Source: Roseovarius sp. W115
GTDB taxonomy: Bacteria; Pseudomonadota; Alphaproteobacteria; Rhodobacterales; Rhodobacteraceae
Length of the DNA stretch: 64,000 nt
Reading direction: 5' to 3'
Assembly (NCBI RefSeq): GCF_032842945.2
Contig: NZ_CP146606.1
Coordinates: 2,422,501-2,486,500 of the forward strand
Within the stretch, counting starts at the first letter, position 1. Every line of letters starts with the position of its first letter. The translations under genes were made by a program, and so were the position numbers. Below the pieces are notes generated by a model. That model saw only the letters and a program-made list of their open reading frames with translations. It ran no database searches and was not told the origin of the DNA. Positions 43,923-54,960 of the stretch are shown one piece after another.

Positions 43923-44306
43923 ATGACGAATGTGATTGACCAAGAGCAATTTCACAAGCGCGCCGCGCATCTTGAGGAGATGTTGCACGCCAAGCTGGGC
44001 GTGCGGGGCAAGACGCTTGAGCGCAAGTTCAAGCGCGCTGGACGGCTGTTGCCGCGGCGCATGCGTGCCGCTGGGCGCATTTTGACAGAAACGCAAGGCA
44101 AAATGGCGCACCCCATCGTTATGCGACAGGTGGATCCCAATCAGGTTTCATCGGCCTTTGCCGAGCTGGAGACGCACCTCAAATCGATTGATCCGGTGGA
44201 TCGCCGCAGAGGCAAGATGCTCAATTGGGCGGGTGGAACAGTGATGAACCTGTTGATCATCTGCGCCTTGGCAGCTGCAATTATCCATTGGAAAGGCTTG
44301 ATCTAA
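43923..44306 (+). CDS. Membrane-anchored protein of unknown function
   Basis: A 127-residue protein from ATG 43923 with a long basic helical region (EMLHAKLGVRGKTLERKFKR, then RLLPRRMRAAGRIL) and one C-terminal membrane helix (about residues 104-123). The organisation suggests a cytoplasmic domain tethered to the inner membrane. I do not recognise the family. It converges with glyA, whose terminator begins right behind its stop. Confidence 0.7.
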   Translation: MTNVIDQEQFHKRAAHLEEMLHAKLGVRGKTLERKFKRAGRLLPRRMRAAGRILTETQGKMAHPIVMRQVDPNQVSSAFAELETHLKSIDPVDRRRGKMLNWAGGTVMNLLIICALAAAIIHWKGLI

Positions 44307-44345
44307 AAATAAAAAAAACCCCGCCCAGCATAAGCTGCGCGAGGC
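44305..44345 (-). terminator. Intrinsic terminator of glyA
   Basis: An imperfect stem with inner arms CAGC/GCTG and outer GCCTCGC/GCGGGG lies at 44319-44345. On the minus strand it is followed by a long T tract (44305-44318). It begins about 20 bases after the glyA stop. Confidence 0.8.
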
Positions 44346-44366
44346 TGTTTTGATTTCAAGATTGGC

Positions 44367-45674
44367 TTACAGGTTCGGATAAAGCGGGAAGCGTGCGCAC
44401 ATCTCGGCCACTTCGGCTTTGACCTTGGCCTCAACCGCGCTGTTGCCGTCTTCGCCATTAGCCGCAAGACCATCGACCACTTCGACAATCCAGTCCGCGA
44501 TTTGACGGAACTCTGCTTCGCCAAAGCCCCGCGTTGTGCCCGCAGGTGAGCCAAGTCGGATCCCGCTGGTGACCATCGGCTTTTCAGGATCAAACGGCAC
44601 GCCGTTCTTGTTGCAGGTGATATGGGCACGGCCAAGCGCCTTTTCGGTGGCATTGCCCTTCACACCCTTGGGACGCAGGTCCACCAGCAGGACATGGGTG
44701 TCTGTGCCATGGGTCACAGTATCCAACCCGCCCTTGATCAGCTGGTCGCTCATCGCTTGGGCGTTGATGATCACTTGCTGAATGTAGGATTTGAATTCGG
44801 GGCGTAGCGCCTCGCCGAATGCCACAGCCTTCGCCGCGATGACATGCATAAGGGGGCCACCCTGAATGCCGGGGAAAATGGCGGAATTGAACTTCTTGGC
44901 CAGTGCCTCGTCATTGGTCAGGATCATGCCGCCACGCGGTCCGCGCAGGGTTTTGTGCGTGGTTGTGGTTGCCACATGTGCATGCGGGAAAGGCGAGGGA
45001 TGCTCGCCCGCCGCGACCAGACCAGCAAAGTGCGCCATGTCCACATGCAGATAGGCACCGACGATATCGGCGATCTCGCGCATCCGGGCGAAGTCAATCT
45101 GACGTGGTACGGCGGAGCCACCCGCGATGATCAATTGCGGTTTGTGCTCTTTGGCCAGCGCCTCGACCTGATCATAGTCAATCAGGTTGTCCTCTTTGCG
45201 CACGCCATACTGCACCGCTTTGAACCACTTACCAGACTGGTTGGGGGCAGCACCATGGGTCAGGTGCCCACCGGCATCAAGGCTCATGCCCAAAATGGTG
45301 TCGCCGGGCTTTAGAAGGGCGGTAAAGACGCCTTGGTTCGCCTGGCTCCCCGAGTTTGGCTGCACATTTGCAAAGCCACAATCAAAGAGCTTGCAGGCGC
45401 GTTCAATCGCAAGATCCTCGGCAATATCGACAAACTGGCATCCGCCGTAATACCGGCGGCTTGGATAGCCTTCGGCGTATTTATTGGTCATCACGCTGCC
45501 TTGCGCTTCCATCACGGCGCTTGAGACGATGTTTTCCGAGGCGATCAGTTCGATCTCATCGCGCTGACGACCCAGTTCAAGGCCGATGGCCTTCGCGATC
45601 TCAGGGTCGCGCGAGGTCAGCGATTCGGTGAAAAAACCTTCTGAAACAAATGATTGATGTCCGTCATGAGCCAT
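44367..45674 (-). CDS. glyA: Serine hydroxymethyltransferase
   Basis: ATG 45674 follows GGAG at a suitable distance and gives 435 residues, the family's usual size; the open frame continues far upstream but there it is antisense to nadK. The PLP lysine is in [14 protein letters not shown], with [19 protein letters not shown] near the start and [19 protein letters not shown]. The enzyme interconverts serine and glycine and charges tetrahydrofolate with one-carbon units. A perfect palindrome (45705-45718) lies 31 bases upstream. Confidence 0.97.
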   Translation of the reverse strand: MAHDGHQSFVSEGFFTESLTSRDPEIAKAIGLELGRQRDEIELIASENIVSSAVMEAQGSVMTNKYAEGYPSRRYYGGCQFVDIAEDLAIERACKLFDCGFANVQPNSGSQANQGVFTALLKPGDTILGMSLDAGGHLTHGAAPNQSGKWFKAVQYGVRKEDNLIDYDQVEALAKEHKPQLIIAGGSAVPRQIDFARMREIADIVGAYLHVDMAHFAGLVAAGEHPSPFPHAHVATTTTHKTLRGPRGGMILTNDEALAKKFNSAIFPGIQGGPLMHVIAAKAVAFGEALRPEFKSYIQQVIINAQAMSDQLIKGGLDTVTHGTDTHVLLVDLRPKGVKGNATEKALGRAHITCNKNGVPFDPEKPMVTSGIRLGSPAGTTRGFGEAEFRQIADWIVEVVDGLAANGEDGNSAVEAKVKAEVAEMCARFPLYPNL

Positions 45675-45704
45675 AATGTCTACTCCGCAAGAGGTCAGGC
45701 GAGT

Positions 45705-45718
45705 TTTCCTATAGGAAA
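45705..45718. promoter_or_regulatory. Palindromic operator candidate upstream of glyA
   Basis: TTTCCTATAGGAAA is a perfect 14-bp palindrome, extended by flanking AG/CT. It lies in the 162-base gap between glyA and nadK, 31 bases before the glyA start, where a repressor could block the promoter. The regulator is not identified. Confidence 0.55.
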
Positions 45719-45836
45719 CTATGTGTCCTTGAAAGACCGGAAAGCGACAATTTTCTTTCGCAGTCCGGCATCGCTGGCACTGGTTGCAATTTTGTGGTTC
45801 GATCGAGGTCCAGTTAGTTCTCGGGAAGCACCTGTC

Positions 45837-46604
45837 ATGCCCAAATACGAAAAAATCGCATTCGTGGCCAGTGATGTGCCACTGGCCCAGACCGCGCGCG
45901 CTGCGCTGGCGGCGCGATTTGGACATGTGGATGAGGAAAAGGCCGAGGTGGTCGTGGCGCTGGGTGGCGATGGGTTCATGCTGGAGACACTGAACAAAGT
46001 GCGAGATCACGGCGTGCCGGTCTATGGGATGAATCGGGGCACGGTCGGCTTTCTGATGAACGAATATAGCGAAACTGACCTGATGGAGCGTCTCTCGGAA
46101 GCCGAAGAAGAAGTCATCAACCCGCTTTTGATGAAGGCGCAGTGTGTCAATGGCGAGACGCAAGAGGCGCTTGCGATCAATGAGGTGTCCTTGCTGCGAA
46201 GCGGACCGCAGGCCGCTAAACTGCGGATTTCCATTGATGGGCGATTGCGCCTTGAAGAACTGGTATGCGATGGCGCGATGGTGGCGACACCTGCCGGATC
46301 TACGGCTTACAACTACAGCGCACACGGTCCTATCCTGCCCATCGGGTCGGATGTGCTTGCTTTGACAGCCGTGGCCGCGTTCCGGCCGCGTCGCTGGCGA
46401 GGGGCTTTATTGAACAAAAACGCCGCTGTGCGCTTTGACGTGATCGATCCCGAGAAACGTCCGGTCATGGCCGACGCCAATAGCAACTGGCTTCCCAATG
46501 TGCTCTGGGTCGAAGTGAAATCCGAGCCCAGTGTCAGCCACCGTATCCTCTTTGATCCTGGTCACGGGCTGGAAGAACGGCTTGTGCGTGAGCAGTTTTC
46601 CTGA
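45837..46604 (+). CDS. nadK: NAD kinase
   Basis: ATG 45837 gives 255 residues, the size usual in this group. Family motifs are present: [15 protein letters not shown] (GGDG), [14 protein letters not shown] and [19 protein letters not shown]. The enzyme phosphorylates NAD to NADP with ATP or polyphosphate. It is divergent from glyA and its stop lies four bases from that of the convergent maeB gene, whose product uses NADP. Confidence 0.95.
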   Translation: MPKYEKIAFVASDVPLAQTARAALAARFGHVDEEKAEVVVALGGDGFMLETLNKVRDHGVPVYGMNRGTVGFLMNEYSETDLMERLSEAEEEVINPLLMKAQCVNGETQEALAINEVSLLRSGPQAAKLRISIDGRLRLEELVCDGAMVATPAGSTAYNYSAHGPILPIGSDVLALTAVAAFRPRRWRGALLNKNAAVRFDVIDPEKRPVMADANSNWLPNVLWVEVKSEPSVSHRILFDPGHGLEERLVREQFS

Positions 46605-46607
46605 ATT

Positions 46608-48887
<2,280 letters not shown>

Positions 48888-48904
48888 GTCTCGCTCCTCC
48901 AAAT

Positions 48905-48922
48905 TAGTTTAGCCCTAAACTA
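48905..48922. promoter_or_regulatory. Palindromic operator candidate upstream of maeB
   Basis: TAGTTTAGCCCTAAACTA is a perfect 8+8 bp inverted repeat with a two-base centre, just before the maeB ribosome site. It could be a repressor site overlapping the transcription start. The two-base centre is too short for a stable RNA loop. Confidence 0.55.
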
Positions 48923-49149
48923 TCTTTCATTGCGGCCCACAAGAACGGAGATGCGGACTGCGACAAGATAGCGTGCTTCCCTTGCTTATCACAGCCAAAT
49001 CGCGCCGTCTTGGCAATGCTCTAAGTTGTGAATTCCTGTTAGAGATCATCATGCTGGACGAAACGGCTTCGCAAAGCGTTGCACTGGGACCTTTATTTTG
49101 AAAAACTCCGCTCGAGCCATCTGGCGCAAACCGCAATTCAGGAGCCCCC

Positions 49150-49782
49150 ATGCAGGACCATCTGACCGTCGTTGATCATCCTTTGGTTCAGCACAAGCTG
49201 ACCTTGATGCGGGACAAATCCACGCCTACGGCTGTGTTTCGCCAACTTCTTCGCGAGATCAGCCAGCTTCTGGCCTATGAGGTCACGCGCGAGCTGGAAA
49301 TGAGCGTGCGCACCATTGAAACCCCTTTGCAGGAAATGGAGGCTCCGGTTCTGGCGGGGCGCAAGCTGGCGCTGATTTCGATCTTGCGTGCTGGTAACGG
49401 TCTTCTTGATGGAATGCTCGAACTCATTCCGTCAGCGCGGGTTGGGTTTGTCGGGCTCTACCGCGATGAGAAAACGCTCAAGCCGGTGCAGTATTACTTC
49501 AAAGTCCCTGATCAATTGGAAAGACGCCTTTCCATTGTGGTGGACCCAATGCTGGCCACCGGCAATTCCTCTGCCGCGGCCGTGGACCTGGTGAAGCAAG
49601 CTGGAGCCAAGGACATTCGTTTCCTGTGCCTTTTGGCCGCCCCCGAAGGTGTCGCGCGGATGAAAGAGGCGCATCCCGATGTGCCGATTGTGACGGCGTC
49701 GCTGGATGATCGGCTCAATGACATTGGCTACATTCTTCCCGGCCTTGGCGATGCTGGCGACCGGATGTTCGGCACCAAATAG
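49150..49782 (+). CDS. upp: Uracil phosphoribosyltransferase
   Basis: A 210-residue PRTase with an AGGAG site before ATG 49150. The PRPP-binding loop is [20 protein letters not shown], and the uracil-binding C-terminus is [18 protein letters not shown]-terminal [20 protein letters not shown] is typical of bacterial Upp. It salvages uracil to UMP. A secreted-protein gene follows in the same direction. Confidence 0.97.
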   Translation: MQDHLTVVDHPLVQHKLTLMRDKSTPTAVFRQLLREISQLLAYEVTRELEMSVRTIETPLQEMEAPVLAGRKLALISILRAGNGLLDGMLELIPSARVGFVGLYRDEKTLKPVQYYFKVPDQLERRLSIVVDPMLATGNSSAAAVDLVKQAGAKDIRFLCLLAAPEGVARMKEAHPDVPIVTASLDDRLNDIGYILPGLGDAGDRMFGTK

Positions 49783-49845
49783 TCCAACCAGGTTTACTCA
49801 CAGGGGTGAATCAGGCACTCTCACGACATTCTGCGTGGGGGCGAG

Positions 49846-50508
49846 ATGAAACTGTTTGTTGGAATGTTGGTCGTGGCGGCGACCGTGGTTGGGTTCGGAA
49901 CGCAAAGCGTTGCGCAAAGCGGAAGCAGTTTTGATTTGCCTGCCGAGTTTCCACCGACCTCTTACACTGGGCGCCAATATATTGACAGCCGTGGGTGCGC
50001 CTATGTGCGTGCTGGTATTGACGGACAGGTCACATGGATCCCGCGCGTTACACGTGATCGCAAGGTGATCTGTGGGCAAACGCCGACCTTGGCGGGCGCG
50101 GTGAAACCTGCTGCAGCGACCCCCGCCAAAGCGCCTGAACCGGTTCAGATCACCGTTCCAGCCTCCAAGCCTGTGGTCGCAGCAAAGCCGAAGCCTACAA
50201 AACATGTCGCGCGGCAGGTGCGTCCGGTCAAAGCGTCAACCGGGCCAACGCCTCATGTGAATTTGCGCCCGGGGAAACCCGTGACACCACAGACCAGCCC
50301 AACCACAATCGTGGCGCCGCGCCATGTCTATGAAAACCAAAGGCAAACCAACGGTCTTTACGTGCCCAAGGGCTATGAACCTATCTGGACCGATGACCGT
50401 CTGAACCCGCGTCGCCAACACCAGACACTCGCGGGCAAGGCACAAACAGATGCGCTCTGGAGCAAAACCGTGCCGCGGCGTTTGCAAAAGGACGAAACGA
50501 GCCGCTGA
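49846..50508 (+). CDS. Secreted Pro/Lys-rich protein of unknown function
   Basis: A 220-residue protein with a signal peptide (MKLFVGMLVVAATVVGFGTQSVA). A short conserved segment follows (EFPPTSYTGRQYIDSRGCAY, then VTWIPRVTRDRKVICG) with two cysteines, then an Ala/Pro/Lys-rich linker (about 90-165) and a basic C-terminal tail. I remember the cysteine-bearing segment from rhodobacterial proteins encoded after upp; some are called SPOR-like. No function known. Confidence 0.7.
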   Translation: MKLFVGMLVVAATVVGFGTQSVAQSGSSFDLPAEFPPTSYTGRQYIDSRGCAYVRAGIDGQVTWIPRVTRDRKVICGQTPTLAGAVKPAAATPAKAPEPVQITVPASKPVVAAKPKPTKHVARQVRPVKASTGPTPHVNLRPGKPVTPQTSPTTIVAPRHVYENQRQTNGLYVPKGYEPIWTDDRLNPRRQHQTLAGKAQTDALWSKTVPRRLQKDETSR

Positions 50509-50513
50509 GTGGG

Positions 50514-51539
50514 TCAGCCACCGCAGATGCCCTGCAGTCGCAGCCAGTCCGCATCGCTCAACAACGGTGGAGGCGGCGTGGTGACAAAGGGATCGGCCTC
50601 AATAAGGCCCAGAGTTTTTTCCCCAGTCAGATCAATTGCATAGGCATAAGGTCTTGCGCGCACCGACCAGCTTTTGAACCCGTTCAACAGAGCCTCATCG
50701 GTGAGGGTTGGACGTGGAGATGTCAAAAGGTGTTCCGCATATCGCGACACTGCGTTGTCTGGCAAGTCCCCGGTGGTCAAGAGTCGGATGGCGTCGATCG
50801 TTGAACCATGATCCAGAAGTTGCGCCAGCGGGTCGTCTAGACCAGCGCGAAGATGTTCGGCGACAATGTATCCGGCCAACACATCGGGTTCCTCGTGATC
50901 CTCCACCAACGCCCGCCCGATCAGGATCGTGCCCCCCGGCAAAGAGATCGCCCCATCCACGCCATTGCGCATGACGTCAAAACGTCCCGATCCCTGGGGT
51001 GTGGGGAGCCGATGCGCCAATCGTTCCAGCGCGCCGGTGCCCTCTGGAGTGGCACAGGCGGCTCCCGTCACGCGCTCCATTTTTGTGCGCAGGGCTTCAC
51101 CGATCTGAGCGCGCTTCACCTCTGGCACAACCGAGACCGCATGATGGCGCAACGCGCCGGGCAACCAGAAGACCACCAGGGCGATGACGGCCGCGATTGA
51201 CATCAGGAACGTCACGAGCCGTAGGCGTCCCGGATGCGGACGTCCCCGTCCCACAGCGCGGCGCAGCTTTTCGATGGCGTCGATCATGGCCACTTCATCG
51301 ACGCCAAGCTCCAAAGTCTCGCCAGGATCGCCATTGGGAAAATAGATTGCTGGTCGTTGTCCGGGATTTGCCCGTTCCAGAGCCGCCAATGACCAATGTG
51401 TCAGAGGCTGATCCCGGGCATCAGAGATCGTCAGTGTGGCATCGCCAACTGAAACCACCACATCCAACCGCTGCGCATCGGGGGCAGCACGCCAAAGACC
51501 TGCTGCCTCAAGCCGTTGGTATTCGTGAAGTGCGGTCAT
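50514..51539 (-). CDS. Membrane protein with a degenerate peptidase-like domain (tentative)
   Basis: A 341-residue protein from ATG 51539. An N-terminal cytoplasmic region (1-105) is followed by one membrane helix (about 108-130) and an extracytoplasmic part. The stretch LVEDHEEPDVLAGYIVAEHL resembles an M48 peptidase region, but the HExxH zinc motif is missing. It ends with two cysteines separated from the core (one in the terminal GICGG). It converges with the preceding gene, stops 5 bases apart. Family uncertain. Confidence 0.6.
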   Translation of the reverse strand: MTALHEYQRLEAAGLWRAAPDAQRLDVVVSVGDATLTISDARDQPLTHWSLAALERANPGQRPAIYFPNGDPGETLELGVDEVAMIDAIEKLRRAVGRGRPHPGRLRLVTFLMSIAAVIALVVFWLPGALRHHAVSVVPEVKRAQIGEALRTKMERVTGAACATPEGTGALERLAHRLPTPQGSGRFDVMRNGVDGAISLPGGTILIGRALVEDHEEPDVLAGYIVAEHLRAGLDDPLAQLLDHGSTIDAIRLLTTGDLPDNAVSRYAEHLLTSPRPTLTDEALLNGFKSWSVRARPYAYAIDLTGEKTLGLIEADPFVTTPPPPLLSDADWLRLQGICGG

Positions 51540-51622
51540 AGTCGTGCGGGCCTGCTCTGCCTCGTTGGGCAAACAGTAGCACGCCCATTCCAAGTCGGGC
51601 AATCATTCCTGTGCGAAACGGC

Positions 51623-53245
51623 TTACTTAAACGCTTTGCGCAGTTCGAACTTCTGGATTTTGCCTGTCGAGGTTTTTGGCAGTTCCTGAAACACCACTTT
51701 CTTTGGGCTTTTGAAGCCTGCCAGCTTCTCGCGCACAAAGCCGATCAACTCTTCCTCTGTGGCCTCAACTCCGTCTTTCAGCTCAACAAAGGCGCAGGGC
51801 ACTTCGCCCCATTTCTCATCCGGCATGGCCACCACCGCACAAAGAAGCACAGCAGGGTGTTTCATCAACGCGCCTTCGACTTCGATGGAGCTGATATTTT
51901 CACCACCCGAGATAATGATGTCTTTCGCGCGGTCCGCAATCTTCAGATAGCCATCCTCGTGCTGATAGGCCAAATCGCCCGAGTGAAAATACCCACCTTC
52001 AAAGGCCTCGGCGGTGGCTTCGGGGTTTTTGAGGTACCCTTTCATCACCGAGTTGCCCCGGATCATAACTTCTCCTTGGGTTTCGCCGTCCATCGGCACT
52101 TGTGTCATGGTCTCTGCATCCATGGCGGTGATGTCTTCCATGAAGGGCATCAGAATCCCGGTCCGCGCCTTGATGGCATAACGCTCTTCCTCGGGTTGGT
52201 CGTTCCACTTGTCATGCCACATGCATTCCGTGACATGGCCGTAAGTCTCGGTCAGCCCGTAGACCTGCGTGACGTCAAAGCCCAAAGGTTCAATCGCGCG
52301 CAGCGTGGCAGCCGGGGGCGGGGCTCCGGCGGTAAACACGCTGACCGTGTGGTCAAAGTCGCGGCGCTCTTCATCCTTGGCGTTCACGATCATGCTCAGA
52401 ACAATCGGGGCAGCCCCGAAATGGGTCACACCTTCATCCGCGATCGCATCGTAGATGGCTGTTGCCGTAATATCGCGACAACACACCAGCGTGCCGCCCA
52501 CCATGGGCAACGCCCAAGTGTGGTTCCAGTTGTTGCAATGAAACAGCGGCACAATGGTCAGGTAACGGGTGTGCCGGGGAAGGGGCCACGTGATCGCCGT
52601 ACCCAAAGTCAGTAGATATGCACCACGGTGATGATAGACGACCCCCTTGGGTCGCCCGGTCGTGCCGGAGGTATAATTGAGCGCAAGGCTCTCCCATTCG
52701 TCCTCGGGCATCATCCATTTGAAATCTGGGTCGCCCCCTGCGATGAAATCCTCGTATTCGGTATAGTCTCCGATGGAATGCACGCCAGCCTGATCATCGG
52801 CCACTTCGATGATCGTAGGCGCGGGCCCCTCCATCATTTCAATCGCCTGCGCCGTGACCGGGATGAACTGCGGGTCCACAAGAACCACCTTCGCCTCACC
52901 ATGGTCAAAGATGTAGGCGATCGTTTCGGCCTCAAGCCGGGTGTTGATCGTATTGAGAACCGCGCCGCAGGCGGGCACACCAAAATGCGCCTCGGCATGG
53001 GCCGGAATATTGGGCAAGAGCGTGGCCACCACGTCGCCGGGTTCAACGCCCATTTTGGTCAGAGCAGAGGCCAGTCGCGTGGCGCGCTCATAGTATTCAG
53101 CATAGGTTTTGCGGAAATTGCCATAGACCACAGCGTCAGTATCGGAAAAGACGTGAGCGGCGCGTCTCAGATGTGACAGCGGCGTCATGGGTACGAAATT
53201 GGCGGCGGTTTTGCCCAGCCCTGTTTCGTCCTTCATCCAACCCAT
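51623..53245 (-). CDS. AMP-dependent acyl-CoA synthetase
   Basis: A 540-residue ANL-superfamily ligase. The phosphate loop is LNYTSGTTGRPKGVVYHH, motif A5 is VYGLTETYGH, and the C-terminal domain has YFHSGDLAYQHEDGYLKIAD, GGENISSIEVEG and the catalytic lysine in LPKTSTGKIQKFEL. It activates a carboxylic acid to its CoA thioester; medium-chain fatty acids or 3-methylmercaptopropionate (DmdB-like) are both possible. It is encoded near the beta-oxidation operon in the same direction. A palindromic site lies about 110 bases upstream. Confidence 0.92.
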   Translation of the reverse strand: MGWMKDETGLGKTAANFVPMTPLSHLRRAAHVFSDTDAVVYGNFRKTYAEYYERATRLASALTKMGVEPGDVVATLLPNIPAHAEAHFGVPACGAVLNTINTRLEAETIAYIFDHGEAKVVLVDPQFIPVTAQAIEMMEGPAPTIIEVADDQAGVHSIGDYTEYEDFIAGGDPDFKWMMPEDEWESLALNYTSGTTGRPKGVVYHHRGAYLLTLGTAITWPLPRHTRYLTIVPLFHCNNWNHTWALPMVGGTLVCCRDITATAIYDAIADEGVTHFGAAPIVLSMIVNAKDEERRDFDHTVSVFTAGAPPPAATLRAIEPLGFDVTQVYGLTETYGHVTECMWHDKWNDQPEEERYAIKARTGILMPFMEDITAMDAETMTQVPMDGETQGEVMIRGNSVMKGYLKNPEATAEAFEGGYFHSGDLAYQHEDGYLKIADRAKDIIISGGENISSIEVEGALMKHPAVLLCAVVAMPDEKWGEVPCAFVELKDGVEATEEELIGFVREKLAGFKSPKKVVFQELPKTSTGKIQKFELRKAFK

Positions 53246-53353
53246 GGCATGTCTCCTTTGTCGAGCGGTAAGTGGCCTTCAAACGCGGGGGATATTGCGC
53301 AATTCATGCCCGAAAGCAAAGCGGTTTTCTGGGCTGGCGTGACTTTTCAAAAA

Positions 53354-53374
53354 CAACGTCCTTGCGTAACGTTG
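53354..53374. promoter_or_regulatory. Inverted repeat between the acyl-CoA synthetase and sulfotransferase genes
   Basis: CAACGT and ACGTTG form a perfect six-base inverted repeat around nine bases. The right part, GCGTAACGTTG, resembles the ACGTAACGTCA half of the operator candidate before the MerR gene at 63368-63391. It may link the acyl-CoA synthetase to the same regulator. Confidence 0.4.
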
Positions 53375-53378
53375 AGAA

Positions 53379-54023
53379 ATGATAATTTCGCCCGGTCGCC
53401 GCTACATCTTTGTGCATATTCCCAAGACGGGCGGCACGTCTCTTGCGCATGCGCTGGAGGCGCGCGCCAAAAAGGACGATATCCTTATCGGAGACACGGA
53501 AAAGGCGCGGCGCAGACGCGGCAGAGTTCAGGGTTTGCAAGCGGCGGGTCGGCTTTGGAAGCATTCAACCTTAGCGGATATCGACGGTGTGGTGCCGGAT
53601 GAAGATATCGCCGAGTGGTTCTGTTTCACTCTGGTGCGCAACCCCTGGGACCGGATGGTCAGCTACTACCATTGGCTGCAGACCCAAAGCTTTGACCATC
53701 CCGCAGTGGGGCTGGCAAAGTCGGTGAGTTTTTCCGAGTTTCTGCACGCGCCGCATATCGAGGATGCCTTCGCGAGCAATCATGCAGCGACCTACATGAC
53801 CACATCCCGAGGTGAGGACTGCGCCGATCTTTACATTCGGTTGGAGCATTTTGAGCAAGATGTCGATCCACTTTGGTCGCATTTGGGGTTCCGTCTTGAG
53901 ATGCCCCATCTCAATCGGTCTGACCGTGAATCGGACTACCGCAGCCTTTATTCAGCGGCAGACGCAGAACAGCTCGCAGCCTTGTGTTCTAAGGACATAA
54001 CGCGGTTTGGCTATACGTTCTGA
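53379..54023 (+). CDS. Sulfotransferase family protein
   Basis: A 214-residue protein with PAPS-binding motifs of family 2 sulfotransferases: FVHIPKTGGTSLAHAL at about residues 11-26 (5'-phosphosulphate loop) and FCFTLVRNPWDRMVSYYHW near residue 90 (3'-phosphate site). Such enzymes transfer sulphate to polysaccharides or other acceptors. The acceptor is unknown. It is divergent from the acyl-CoA synthetase gene. Confidence 0.88.
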   Translation: MIISPGRRYIFVHIPKTGGTSLAHALEARAKKDDILIGDTEKARRRRGRVQGLQAAGRLWKHSTLADIDGVVPDEDIAEWFCFTLVRNPWDRMVSYYHWLQTQSFDHPAVGLAKSVSFSEFLHAPHIEDAFASNHAATYMTTSRGEDCADLYIRLEHFEQDVDPLWSHLGFRLEMPHLNRSDRESDYRSLYSAADAEQLAALCSKDITRFGYTF

Positions 54024-54192
54024 TCGTCTTTGTTTCTGAATTAAGCAGAATCCTATGCAAATGAACCAGACTGTTCACACGCCGAAACAATGCCACAATT
54101 CGAACACCTTTCGGGCAAATGCCTGACCTTCGAATCATGCCTTTTGATCACGTCTGTTTTGTCGGTTCACCGGTACTCATTGGGGAAACAGG

Positions 54193-54873
54193 ATGCTCAA
54201 TCAGAAGGTTGGCGAATTAAAAAAGAAGTCTGTGGTCGGATCAAATCTCCCTCAGCCTATCGAACATCAGGAGACTCAACTTGCGGGTCTCTTGTCGGGA
54301 ACACGTGTGGCCACACCCGTAGGTTGGAGCCCTGTGCAAACCATCGGTGTCGGTGATGAGGTCTTAACCTTTGATTGTGGCCTGCAAGAAGTGACCAAGG
54401 TGGATCTCATTCGCCTTTGGGATGGCAAGGGCACATGCCCGTCTCGCTTCTGGCCTCTGGAAATTCCGGCCAAAGCGCTTGGCAATCGCGCGACAACGCA
54501 TGTGCTGCCGGGCCAAAACCTGATGATCGAAAGCGATGCGGCCGAGGCACTTTTCGGTGACCCGTTCACACTCATTCCAGCAGGTGCGACTGAGGGTCTC
54601 CGGGGGGTCAAACGTACACCACCAGAACATGCCTATTTCGTCGTGCTTTTGCATTTCAGCCAAGAACAGGTGGTGTATTCGCAGAGCGGCGCGTTGCTGT
54701 TCTGTCCTGCATTTGACGACACGCCACCAGAACTGGTGACAACCCAAACCACATCCTATTCCGCTCTGCCCATGCACGAGGCGCGTTATCTCGCCGAGCA
54801 TCTGGGCGACCAAGACTCCGCAGCTTGCACGTACCACCCCCAGGGATTTGGGGCTGCGGCTGTTCCGGCCTAA
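54193..54873 (+). CDS. Hint-domain (hedgehog/intein-like) protein
   Basis: A 226-residue protein whose core is a Hint domain (about 33-175): LSGTRVATPVGWSPVQTIGV, GDEVLTFDCGLQEVTKVDLI, then HVLPGQNLMIES and PEHAYFVVLLHF. Unlike inteins it stands alone; the cysteine normally at the cleavage point is replaced here by threonine or serine (SGTRVATP). Stand-alone Hint proteins are common in Rhodobacterales, some fused to secreted repeats. Role unknown. A strong terminator follows. Confidence 0.85.
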   Translation: MLNQKVGELKKKSVVGSNLPQPIEHQETQLAGLLSGTRVATPVGWSPVQTIGVGDEVLTFDCGLQEVTKVDLIRLWDGKGTCPSRFWPLEIPAKALGNRATTHVLPGQNLMIESDAAEALFGDPFTLIPAGATEGLRGVKRTPPEHAYFVVLLHFSQEQVVYSQSGALLFCPAFDDTPPELVTTQTTSYSALPMHEARYLAEHLGDQDSAACTYHPQGFGAAAVPA

Positions 54874-54904
54874 CCGATCTTCCCCAGGATCGGCGGAACA
54901 TTTG

Positions 54905-54944
54905 ACCCGCGCGGTGAGTAGAGCACCGCGCGGGTTTTTATTTT
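54905..54944 (+). terminator. Intrinsic terminator after the Hint gene
   Basis: ACCCGCGCGGTG and CACCGCGCGGGT form a perfect 12-bp stem with a 7-base loop, followed by TTTTTATTTT. It ends the rightward Hint transcript and separates it from the convergent fadJ gene. A smaller hairpin (CCGATC/GATCGG) precedes it at 54876-54895. Confidence 0.92.
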
Positions 54945-54960
54945 ACCGACAAGGTCTCTT

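Noticed and set aside
44367..46325. A 652-codon version of glyA extending far upstream
   Set aside because: The extra 217 codons are antisense to nadK, and the normal SHMT start with a ribosome site is at 45674.
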